Origin: Nemophila menziesii
Taxonomy: Eukaryota > Streptophyta > Magnoliopsida > Boraginales > Hydrophyllaceae
DNA: 64,000 nt
Assembly (NCBI GenBank): GCA_029959085.1
Contig: JARWIR010000013.1
Span: 13,455,186-13,519,185, forward strand
Reading direction: 5' to 3'
Positions 35,701 to 46,269 of the stretch are shown in pieces (the stretch's first letter is position 1; the number at the start of each line of letters is the position of its first letter). The notes under the pieces are model-generated. The model saw nothing but the letters and a program-made list of their open reading frames with translations. It was not told where the DNA came from and did not search any database. The position numbers and the translations under genes were made by a program.

Positions 35701-37550
35701 CACAAAAGATGCATCAGATTATCTATGGTATACTACCAGGTAACTAATTATATATACAAATCCAATCACACTCACCTATAATTAACTTATAGCTCATATA
35801 ATAATTCAATTCACTATCAAAACTATAGATTCCAAAGCAATTCCTCAGATGCAAAAGTAGCACTCAGTGTGTACACCTTTGGACATGTCTTACATGCATT
35901 TGTCAATGGAGAACTTGTAGGTGAGTTGAGTATATGCTTTATGTAATGTGTCTGTTACAGCCGAATATATATAGATAATTATGCATGACAACACTGTGTG
36001 AATTGTACTTAACAGGCTCAGGCCATGGATATCACAGAAATTCAATTTTCACATTGGAGAAAACAGTCTCTTTGAAAAATGGCCTAAACAATCTCTCCTT
36101 TTTAAGCGCCACCGTTGGACTACCGGTATTACTTGTTCTTGAATATATATTCATGATTCATTTACAATATCTCACTCGAAGGAATGAACAAATTTTCCTT
36201 ACTTTGATATGTAGAATTCTGGGGCATTTCTTGAAAGTAGGGGTGAAGCAGGATTACGCACAGTGAAGATTATAGAAAATCAAAAAACTAATGATTTGAC
36301 CAACACTTCATGGGGATATCAGGTACTATCTCTTATTAATTCAATAACATCTATATAAGTTTTGCATATTTAAGTTAAAATATGGGGGTTGTATTAATTT
36401 TATTAACATTTCGATATCTAGATTGGAATGTTAGGGGAGAGATCAAAAGTATACACAGCTGAAGGTGCAAGTAAAGTTCAATGGAATAAACTTAATTCAA
36501 CTCCTCAACCCTTGACATGGTATAAGGTACACCTCGAGAAATACAACCGAATTATATTGTTTTTGATGCCTTCTCATATATTCGTACTTATTCCATTTCC
36601 AATTCACAGACTACATTTGATGCTCCTTCTGGAAATGACCCTGTTGCCCTAAACCTTGGCTCTATGGGAAAAGGTGAAGTTTGGGTAAATGGTCAAAGTA
36701 TAGGTCGATATTGGATTTCATTCCGTACACCTAAAGGCTCTTCTTCACAGACATGGTACGCATTCAACTCCACCTATATGCTATATATATTATATATACA
36801 TACATACACATACTTGTACAGTATTAACACGTAATTAGAGCAACAAAAGAAACATAATTACAACATTTCTTACCAAATCCTCCTGAAATTGCACTATTGG
36901 AGCTGAGCCTAGAATGCTTGGGGTTTGAGAGAGAGTGGGACCCGTCTAATATTTTCAATATAACCGTTTGTTTTTCTAGGTACCATATACCACGATCTTT
37001 TCTCAAACCTAAAGAAAACCAGTTAGTTTTGTTCGAGGAAGAAACTGGAAATCCTCTTAACATATCATTGGACACGGTTTCAACATCGAAAGTATGTGGG
37101 CATGTATCCGACTCGTATCTGCCACCAGTAATTTCATGGAAGAAACAAAAACCATTAAAAGAAGAAGAAGATGATGAAAAGCAACATGGTAGAAGACCTA
37201 AAATTCAGCTCTATTGTCCTCCAACAACAAATATTACTAAGATCCTATTTGCAAGCTTTGGAAACCCTTCTGGTGATTGTAAAAGCTACGCATTTGGGAA
37301 CTGTCATTCATTCAATTCTAAACAAATTGTGGAGAAGGTAACCCATATATATATATATATATATATATATCCTCTTTGCTTTTTCAAATGTAAAACCCTG
37401 TTACATCCTTCTTATATGTATATGTATTGACATTCTCAGGCATGCATTGGAAAGAAGAAATGCACTATTCCTCTTTCACGTCAAATGTTTGGCAGTGACC
37501 TATGTCCCGATATTCCAAAAAGTCTCTTAGTGGATGCACAATGTGGATGA
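32711..37550 (+). CDS. BGAL: Beta-galactosidase, GH35, with C-terminal lectin domain (18 exons)
   Basis: A secreted enzyme that removes terminal beta-D-galactose from cell-wall polysaccharides or arabinogalactan proteins. Exons: 32711-32896, 32987-33082, 33164-33276, 34053-34119, 34205-34297, 34425-34663, 34759-34867, 34945-35029, 35124-35242, 35320-35484, 35558-35739, 35829-35920, 36016-36125, 36215-36322, 36422-36526, 36610-36755, 36980-37337, 37440-37550. They join in phase to 827 residues. Residues 1-24 form a signal peptide. The GH35 barrel follows, with [13 protein letters not shown] (acid/base Glu near 189), WTENW (nucleophile Glu near 260) and [14 protein letters not shown] galactose-binding SUEL-type lectin domain fills roughly 745-827, starting at LYCPP and ending DAQCG. 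Sequence words place it in the BGAL6/BGAL16 clade. The intron after exon 10 has a GC donor (AAG|GCAAGT); the last intron carries an (AT)n run near 37348-37370. It converges on OGG1. Confidence 0.96.
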
Positions 37551-37797
37551 TGAGGTGAATATTGAATCAATACAAAGAGCTGAATATACTTGTATGACTT
37601 TCAATGATCAATAGCAATCTCAGTGAATTCTTTACAATATTCTGCCCACCATTCTTGTTTGGCTTATAAAAGTTATTCATGAGACATTAAAATCGATTAT
37701 AACTATCAAAATGAGATTGGAAATAAGAAAGCATTTAATAACTAAATAATCATTAGATGTTAGTGTTTGGGTCACATACAATATTTTGCTCTTCTCA
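37551..37797. terminator. Shared 3' intergenic region of convergent genes
   Basis: Only 247 bp separate the stop codons of the beta-galactosidase and OGG1, so both 3' ends must lie here or overlap. No single polyadenylation site can be picked by eye. Confidence 0.4.
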
Positions 37798-39198
37798 TTA
37801 TTCTATCACTATCTTTGTTTTCCTTTTCTTTTTCTTTTTTTCCTCAATCTTCTGAGAATTAGAGACCAAGACTGCTTTTTGTGAAGGTAGTTCAGCAATG
37901 AATAGTAAAGTTTGGGCCCAACCAGCATATCGTCCATATTTGCTCACAAAAGCTTCGGACACACGAGTATAAAGTTTAGGGCTGATACGGGTCCCTGCCA
38001 GTTCAGGAATGAGATAGCGTGTTGCAATCTTGCATATTCCCCGAAAAAGAAACAAATATTTAATATTTTTTTCAAATAACAAAAGTGCAATAACATAAAT
38101 ACATACATAGAAAGCCTACCTTCCATACATGAGTATCAACAGGAATTGCATGATGTTGATCTAGTGAGAAGAGAGCAATACACGCTGCTACCTTTGGGCC
38201 AACACCAGGTAAAGTACAAAGAGCTTCAATTGATTCTTCCAGTTTTAATTTACGAAGAGAGACCAGCCATTCTACACCTCCACCTGGTTTTGATTGCAAT
38301 GCATTAACTGTACCTATTATGTACTTTGCCCTGAATGATTGAATCACAATATGATTATAGAACTCATATTCAACACAATAAACTGATAAAACTCAAGATA
38401 TATGCAATTTTATATACTATATTTTAAACTCAACACAAACTAATAGTATTACAATGTGATTAAAGAAAAAAAAGAATTGGAATCGAACCTGTAACCAAAA
38501 CCAGCCTCTCTAAGTTCGGATTCAGAAATGGAAGCCAATTGGTCGAGTGATGGGAACTGATGAAACTTAAATCCACCAACACTTCCTAAATACTTCCCCA
38601 AAGATGAAATGAAATCAACCATTTTGGTAATCCTAGTGATATTGTTGTTGGATGAACAAATAAATTGAAATAAACATTCCAAAGGGTCTTGTCTCAAGAC
38701 TCGAACACCTTGAAAATGGAGTGCCAGGTCAGCAAATCTAGGATCAGAGGACTTAAACTCACTCCATAACTCATTTAATGAAATACCCATGTTGAGAAAA
38801 TCAAGCAAAGCCGATTTAGCAGACTCCTCGTGGTCTGTCTGATGAAAAAGGTATGAGACGTCGCCATTTTGGTGTTGTTCCAGGGAAACTAAGTGGGACC
38901 CACCGACTATACCGGTGAATTGAAATGGGGAAGTTTGTTTCCACCGGAATGTTTGGCCCGTCGGGAAAGTGAGAGGTAAGTTTAGTTCTGATTTGGGTAT
39001 GTTGAGAGGTGTAAAAATGGTGGGGTTTTGTGTGAGAATGTTTCTTTTTGTTGTTGTTGTTGTAATGGAGTGGTTTATTGATGAAAGATTGTTAGGTTTA
39101 AGGAGGTGGAGGCGCGTGGTTGTTTGTTGTTGTGGAGATGGAGGTGTTGAAGGGGGGATCATTATATTCATGGCAGGAGATACGGATTTCCTCTTCAT
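37798..39198 (-). CDS. OGG1: 8-oxoguanine DNA glycosylase/AP lyase (three exons)
   Basis: A nuclear base-excision-repair enzyme that removes 8-oxoguanine paired with cytosine and nicks the abasic site. Exons on the minus strand are 39198-38489, 38330-38120 and 38028-37798, with GT-AG introns, coding for 383 residues (Arabidopsis OGG1 is slightly shorter). An N-terminal low-complexity Thr/Pro-rich stretch (about 1-60) is followed by the OGG N-terminal domain with LPLTFPTGQTFRW. The HhH-GPD fold includes QDPLECLFQFICSSNNNI, REAGFGYR, the hairpin LPGVGPKVAACIALFSL with catalytic Lys near 283, and PVDTHVWK with the essential Asp near 302. The C-terminus holds GWAQTLLF and a Lys-rich tail that may act in nuclear import. 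It lies tail-to-tail with the beta-galactosidase, and a repeat-rich element begins less than 100 bp upstream of its start codon. Confidence 0.96.
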
Positions 39199-39566
39199 CG
39201 TATCAGAAGAAGAAGAAGAAGATGACCGTTGTTTTATTGTCGTTGCAATTTGAGGCGTGCTGTTATATGTTTAGGTTAATTGCATTGTTAGTCCCTATAG
39301 AGGGAATTATAATTTAAAGCCCCACAACTTAGTATTTAACAAACAAAAGCCCAGCTAGTAACTAGTAGTCCAATACCAACTAAACCCAACAAAATACCCA
39401 AACAACCCTCAATCCCTCTTATACACTCTCTAAAGCAAAAAAAGCAAAACAAAAATACCATATTACGTTTTTGTTTCAAAACCCTACCTCTCTATACTTT
39501 CTCTCTTTGTCTCTCACCTCCCCCTCGATGCCCTCCTTCATCACACTGCAGCTTCTTCTCTGCAAA

Positions 39567-39710
39567 GCTCCAAGACACCACCACCATCAAACCTGCGAAG
39601 CTCCGAGACACCACCACCATCAAACTTGCGAAGCTCCGAGACACCGCCACCATCAAACCTGCAAAGCTCCGAAACACCACCACCATCAAACCTGCGAAGC
39701 TTCGCCGCTG
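39567..39710. repeat. 33-bp minisatellite, about four units
   Basis: Units of the type GAAGCTCCGAGACACCACC repeat with few changes. In one plus-strand frame they would read as an 11-residue APRHHHHQTCE repeat. That follows from the repeat length being a multiple of three and is not evidence of a gene. Confidence 0.75.
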
Positions 39711-39775
39711 CACTGCTTCAGCACCACCACCACCAGATCTCGCCGCTGTGACTCACCCTCTCTATAGCTCTGGCG

Positions 39776-39930
39776 CCTCCCACCAACCACCATAGCAGAT
39801 CCACGCTCCACCATTGCTGCATCTCCCACCAACCACCATCGATCCACGCTCCACCATTGCTGCATCTCCCACCAACCACCATAGCAGATCCACGCTCCAG
39901 CACCACCATCGATCCACGCTCCAGCACCAC
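39776..39930. repeat. Minisatellite of CTCCCACCAACCACCAT units
   Basis: Three to four units with shared CTCCCACCAACCACCAT, CGATCCACGCTCCA and CCATTGCTGCAT words, with an internal length difference between units. Confidence 0.7.
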
Positions 39931-40040
39931 AATCAAAGCCAGATTATGCTGCTGCTGTGATGAATGCACCAAGGCGCTGCAGAACCGCGAAGCCACTGCA
40001 ACAGAAACCACCGCCGCGTGAAGACTCTCTCCAGCACACA

Positions 40041-40170
40041 CTGATGATGCTGCAGACCTTCCACTCTCGTCAATGATGTTGCAGACCTTCCACTCTCGTC
40101 GATGATGTTGCAGAACCACCACTCCTCGCCGATGACGCTGCAGATAACCTCTTCGATGATGCTGCAGAGA
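40041..40170. repeat. ~30-bp minisatellite of TGATGTTGCAGACC units
   Basis: About five units, each starting TGATG(A/T)TGCAGA, the last two diverged. Confidence 0.7.
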
Positions 40171-41570
40171 ACCTCTTCCCAGATCTGCCGCACCAGACGA
40201 ACGCCGCCCCACCTCCGTCCCCGCCCCGTTCTGCTTCGCCACCAGCCTCCATTTCCACCACCAGCGACAACATCCACCACCAGTCACTGCTGCGCTCGAC
40301 TGGGTTTTTTTTATTCATTGATTTTGTATTCATTAATTTTTTGTTTATTCACAGTCCAGCAAGATTGTTTGGGCTTTCAAAAACAAATAGGTCCAGCCCA
40401 ATATGGGCTATAACTTGTTTTTTTTTTAAACCACTTTGTTAGTTTCTTTCCTTATGTCCAATGGTAAAGCTCTGTATTGTCCAACCCCATTTGGGTTGTT
40501 GTCTGTTTTTTTGTATTTTGAAAAAAAATGTGTTTTGGGCAAGCTTGGTTGGGACACACTATTGTCCAGCCCATTGGTGTCTATCCCCCCTTTTATTTTA
40601 TTTTGTTTAAAAAATCGGGTTGTTTATTTTTTTTCTTGAATCTAAAAACTAACCCTTCTTTTTTTGTTCTGTTTTTTTGTTTTGTTCCTTTTATTTTCTA
40701 CTCAAAAACTGTTTTATGTAAGTGTGTAGTCCAGCCACCTTGGTCTAGCCATTTTGATTTAGTTGCCTATTTTTTGTCTACTATATGTGTGAAGAAATTG
40801 TTAAGGTACAGACACAAAGGTATGGACACTAGTGTACGAATCCTAAAATATCGAATGACTTAGTTCCTGTCTGTTTGACATTGACAAAAAATGACCTTGG
40901 ACATTGTACGGCCACTTGAGTGTCCAGACCATTGGGTAAGTACACGAACTTAGACAACCCGAAGCATTATACATATAAAAAAAAGAATTGAAATAAACAC
41001 ACCTTTAAAAAGTTAAAAAACATATATGTCTATACGAATAAAAATATAGGGCTGTACAAAGTATGTACGTACCTGCGTGTATGCACCGAAAAAAAAGAAT
41101 CATGTAAGTGAAAGCAGTAAAAGTTCAGAAAAAAAATTAACAAAAAAAACAAAAATAGGAATAAAAAAAATTGAAAAGGGTATTGTAGTAAAAGTGCATA
41201 GTGTTTTGAACTAGTTAGGCTTTAAATAGAACTATTATGGGGTTGGGCTTTAAATCCTAAGAAAGTTGGGACTTAGGACTCAATTTGTAGATTCCTCGTC
41301 CCTATCTTATATTCCGACCAAAAAAATGTTACCTATCTTACCAGGAGGAGCAGAACCCAAGTAGAATTCGTAAAAGAAAACATTATTAAGAGAAATTCAA
41401 TGGGCTTAGCTAGACCACGACTCTCATAGGAGAAAGGTGGCCTAGTTTGAGAATTTGGACTTGTCGTATTGTGATGGACTACCAAGTACCCGAAACCCTA
41501 GTACTTAGGGTCGATTCTGTATTAAAGCAAAAGATGCGACCGTATTAGGTGTTTTCGATATTTAACGTTT

Positions 41571-41749
41571 GGAAAATTCTTCCATCCAATATTGTATGAT
41601 CCTACACCAATAATATTAATACACATACCCCATATTTTAAACTTACAAAAGGAACTAACTTATTAATCTAATGAAATGTGTTTTGCTATAATAATCAATG
41701 GTCATGATATTAATATTGGACCATCCAATATTGGATGGAAGTCTTACCC
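41571..41749. mobile_element. Mutator-like MITE family 2, copy B (179 bp)
   Basis: This is an inverted-orientation homologue of 31945-32121 over its full length. It is flanked by TTAACGTTT (41562-41570) and TTAACATTT (41750-41758), a 9-bp duplication with one mismatch. Confidence 0.85.
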
Positions 41750-41759
41750 TTAACATTTT

Positions 41760-42389
41760 TAGATGACCCTGATTTAAATAATTAATATAAAAATAATATC
41801 GTTAGTTTGGTGGTAATGTGACATATTTTTTTTTTCATGAGATTCGTATCATGCTAATAATAATAATATTTTTATTTATGTTAAAGAGCTTCATTTTTTA
41901 GTTCGTTTTGGGTTTCTGAAATGTCCGCCTGGCCAATACTAATCGATCCAGCCCTTGACATTTGTTTTCAAAATTTTACATAGCCCAACACCTAGTTTGA
42001 GAATTCCTCGATAATTTTTAGGTAATTGGGATATTGAAGCAATTTAAACCTTTAAGAAAAATAATGCTACTTCAAACAATGTTGGCATGTTGCTATAAAA
42101 TATTCATAACATTGTTGGAAAAGATAAGAAAAATACTATATATAATTGTGAGTTTAAACAATTACAAGTGTTGTTCATATTTAAAATTTAGTTTTGAAGA
42201 AAGGTTAGTTGAATATTTTCTAGTTTTCTTTCTAAATAGTATAAGTTTGAAAGAGTGGATCAAAAAAATTTAATCTATTCTTTCTTCATACATAGATTAA
42301 AAAATCTAATTAATTAATTTCATGTTTACTATAACGGGTTATTAGAGAAAGTATTCTTATAGAGCTCCCTAATAATTTTTTTAAGCTTT
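41760..42389. other. AT-rich intergenic DNA, no gene seen
   Basis: A frame at 42034-42273 has no recognisable domain and no splice continuation. Confidence 0.5.
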
Positions 42390-43210
42390 CAACAATTTAT
42401 TTAATAAAAAAATGTCTAATAGAATAATTATTTATAGAAACATTCCTTTTATATTATACCCTTATTATTAAATATATTATTTATTTTTACTACAATATTT
42501 ATTTTTAAATATTAAACAAATAATTGGGTACTTCTACCACCACCACCACCACTACCATGTATTTAACCACCAGTACAGCCACCACAACCATTACCACCTC
42601 CACCACCACAACCACCACCACCACCACCTACTACTACTACTAACTCCATCACACACGCACGTCCGTGAATTTTTTTAAATCGTCATAACTAATTCAAAAC
42701 AAATCAGAAAATTAAAAAATATTCATTTTTGGATAAAGCAAATTAATATTTACGTCTATGATTTTTTTGATTTTTTTTTTTTCGCAAACACAAAATTCAC
42801 TGTTTAAAACATAGAATTTCATGTATGCGGAAAACAAATTCAGTCTTCAAAACATGAAATTTCATGTTTAAAACATGGGATTTCATGTTTCACGGTTCAA
42901 AACATGGAATTCCGTGTCTGCGAATCAAAAAAAAATCAAAAAATTCAAAAAATTCCGAAAAAATTATAGACGTAAATATTAATTTGCTTTATCCAAATAT
43001 ATAAATTTTTGATTTTTTTTTTATTTTTTTGATTTATTTAGAATTAGTTACGATGATTTTAAAAAAAATTCATAGACGCGCGCGTATTAGTTTTTGTTTT
43101 GTTTTTTCTAATTTCTTTTTATTTTTTAATTACTAATTATAGGGGTAGTTTGGGGTGGAGTTATTTTCTATAAAGTATTTTATATTAGGTACCTTTTTTT
43201 TAAATTAGTT
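42390..43210. repeat. Large fold-back repeat, full copy
   Basis: The left arm (about 42390-42790) and right arm (about 42955-43210) are inverted copies: CGTCATAACTAATTC against GAATTAGTTACGATG, and AAGCAAATTAATATTTACGTC against its complement. The loop is filled with palindromic words of the type AAACATGAAATTTCATGTTT. A CCACCACCAC-rich stretch at 42536-42640 lies in the left arm. A truncated copy is at 1128-1660. Confidence 0.65.
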
Positions 43211-43292
43211 TTCTATTAGCCATTAATCTATAATTGACTCTTACTATAACATTTTTTAGTAAAATATCTTGATATTTTAAGTATTTATTAGA

Positions 43293-43473
43293 GAGTAATG
43301 CTGGATATCACCCCAAATCATATCACCCTTTCATCGCCTCCTATGTGGACCAATGATAGTAGAAAGAGAAAATGATAAATATAGAAAGAGAAACTATATG
43401 ATTGGTCCATTTGAAATCCACATAGGAGGCGATAAAAGGGTGATGTAATTTGGGGTGATATCCAGCATTACTC
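43293..43473. mobile_element. Mutator-like MITE family 1, copy B (181 bp)
   Basis: Long terminal inverted repeats of about 57 bp start GAGTAATGCTGGATATCACC. Flanks TTTATTAGA (43284-43292) and TTATTAAGA (43474-43482) look like one 9-bp target repeat with a small shift. It is a fuller version of the copy at 31667-31818. Confidence 0.8.
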
Positions 43474-43479
43474 TTATTA

Positions 43480-46269
43480 AGAATATAAATTTTAAAAATT
43501 GTTAGTTAGCATTTATTATCATAATTTTACATGACGTAACAACTAGTATTGAAGAGACGTGACTTATGAATGAAACTAGAACCTTTTCCTTAATGGTTGG
43601 ACAAAAACAAACTACATATTTAAAGAATATGTTAGAGAAAATATTTAGGCAAGGAGATCGAATGTGAAAGTGAAAATGAGTGTTTTAATGTTCTTTTGTT
43701 GTTGATATCTAATTAGGAAAGGTTTCGTGTATTGAAAGTGATATTATTATCGTTCTAATGTCTATAATACTTTTGAGTGTCTATAATACTTTTAAATATT
43801 CTTTCAGCACCGGTGAATGGATGAATGCTCGATCCATTTTTAGTTCTTTAATTCAAAACCTGTTAAACCTCAGATTTGTACTCAAACAATCTGTAACTAT
43901 TTTTTTAGTAATTTTATGAACGAAATTGAAGAAATGTAAGTTGAATTTGGTAAGATTTAATAATCAATAAATAAAATATACAAAATTTGTAATATTAAAT
44001 TGTATTTTTTCCACATATGTTCATAATTATCTATTTTACCTCATTGATGATTTTTTATCATCTTTTTGTATGTGAGATATTGACATGATATTACGATTGA
44101 TTATGGTAAGTAAAACATGTTGATATCTACAATATATTTTATTCACGATTTTGTTGAGTTGGTTAACATGTTGGTATGTGAATATGTCTTTAAATTTGAG
44201 GCTAATAATGAGTGGCTATATGAGGTTGTTGACGAGTCCTAATTAGAAGTGCATGTGATGAAATTATAATGTGATTATGAGGTGGTCGATAACGTTTGAC
44301 GAGTCTTGGTTACATGTGATTAATGATAACTGAATGTCGCACATGTGATTAATAACACTATAATTGGTTAATTGGTTCGATTTGCTCTAGGTTGTTTGAT
44401 TTTGGTTTAACATTTTGTTTCCTATGTGCTCACCCCTCAAGCCTGTGATGATTAATTGATTTGACCCTATAAACAATCCAATTCTAAATAGTAAACACCT
44501 CTACAAATGAACATGTATAGAGATGAATATGTTTTAATGTTTTTTGTCCTATTTTATGTTATTGTTTGCAATCTGAATTGTAAAAGACTTTAAAGATTAT
44601 AAACATAATTTGTGTTTTGTCTTCTTTGAAGTTTAAAGCTGTAATATTGTGATATGACTTGTAATATTTTCATATATTCGTATGAACTAAAGTATTTTAT
44701 TATGAATTTCATTGTGAAATTTTAAAGTATGGACTAATCTTAATAATTTGTTAATTAGTAATTTAATATGACATGTGCATTTCATTATAAATTTGGCATT
44801 ACGAGCTTGGTAGTTTCCGCTGACAGTAAATTGATAGTTTTTGTAATACTTACAAGTATAAATTTATTGTAAATTTTACAGATAAATTTAAAAATGAATC
44901 TATCTAATCATAGATTAAAGCAACTTAAAAATTGACTAGATCAACCTTAATTGTAATTGTCCCAAATTTGGGGTTTAAAATTCTTGGGGTTGAGTTTAGG
45001 TTTTGATTTTGGGAACCGACCATTTATGGTTTGAGTCACGTTTTAAGTGCTAGGAATGCATACTCACCCCTAAAGTTCAATAACCTTCTAATTTTAATTT
45101 AAAATTTTCATTAGACAAAAAAAGTTGAGAGTTAAATACCAAACTTTATCAAATAACCCAATTAGGAAACTCAATTTATAAAACATTTTAGCCAAATGTG
45201 ATTTGAAAGTCTCCTTTTTTATTCCTTTAATACATTTACTTCCCTTACCATTCTTTCTCACTAGTTTTTTCTAATTGTTCGTTTTATGTTATTATAGGGA
45301 TTTCTAAAGTAAAAAGACACATGGATAGAAAATAATATGAAAAATTAAAAGGTAACAGAACTATTAAAATAGAGAAGTGATCAGAGTCAACCTGCCAAAT
45401 GGTTACGGTCTTATCGATTCCAGACTCAAAACGTAGCCAAGGTTCCAGAATCGAAACTGACCCGATCTATATTGTAGAGAACCGGACAATTATAATCGTA
45501 GTCATGGTTCGGTATTAAAAACCCATGAAAGACTGTAACTGCAGTCCATAATTGATAAGGGACCAATAAAAATACTACGGCTCGCACCAATTATTTAACT
45601 ATAAGATCTAATAAGGCCATTAAGCCCACACCAGTTATTAACCATTAAATTGACCATTAAGCCTGCACCAATACTTTTTTTCTTCTCTAGTACAAGTCAT
45701 TACCACCCACGCCAAACCACAACCACCTCTATATCAATTCACTCCAATCATCCAAGGCGATAATTACTCCACTAATTTACAACTACTGACTCAACTTATT
45801 TGGTCAAACCTATCATTTACCTCCTTTAATTCTTCCTCTCTCAATGCATAACTAGAACATATTATTTTTTAAGTGTTGACTTTTTATCAATTATAAAGAT
45901 GATGTTAACATTTTTCAATTCTACTGTTCATTTGAATCTGACAATTTCTAACGCCATTACTTGGTGTTTTTTAGACTAATGGTATATCTTAGATCGATGG
46001 CATTTTGTTTGGTTTCTAAGAGCCTGCAATCAAAGATTCGTAATGTTTTTATTAAATAATATGATTGTTTATATATGTTTGATGCATTGTTGTAAGTTTG
46101 ATTTTAATCTTTTCTTTGTTGATTGTAGTTATTTCAAACTATTGACATGGACATGGAAAAGTCTTGTGGAGATGATGAGTTGTTTGATTCGTATTTGTTG
46201 GTCGTGGATTAATCTGATGAGGTTTGAAATTTTTGTGTTTTATAATATTTTGTGGCATATAAATTATCG
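43480..46269. other. Gene-free intergenic DNA
   Basis: AT-rich DNA with no domain-bearing frame. A less AT-rich patch at about 45390-45640 contains repeated ACCGGA/CCATTAAGCC(C/T) words, probably the remains of a non-autonomous DNA element, but no ends could be fixed. Confidence 0.45.

Larger units (their letters stand above)
39283..41320. mobile_element. Repeat-rich, possibly inverted-repeat element beside OGG1
   Basis: The ends are weak inverted repeats: the left side has GTTAGTCCCTAT and TTTAAAGCCCCAC plus AAAGCCCAGCTAGT; the right side, inverted, has TTTAAAGCCCAACCCC and AAAGCCTAACTAGTTC. The interior holds three minisatellites (see separate entries) and about seven degenerate TGTCCAGCCCATTGGG words between 40350 and 40940. 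No transposase or target duplication was found, so the type is uncertain. Confidence 0.35.

Noticed and set aside
39718..40287. A 189-codon minus-strand frame rich in Trp, Gly, His and Arg
   Set aside because: It is the translation of minisatellite DNA with unit lengths near multiples of three. Composition and repetition explain the open frame.
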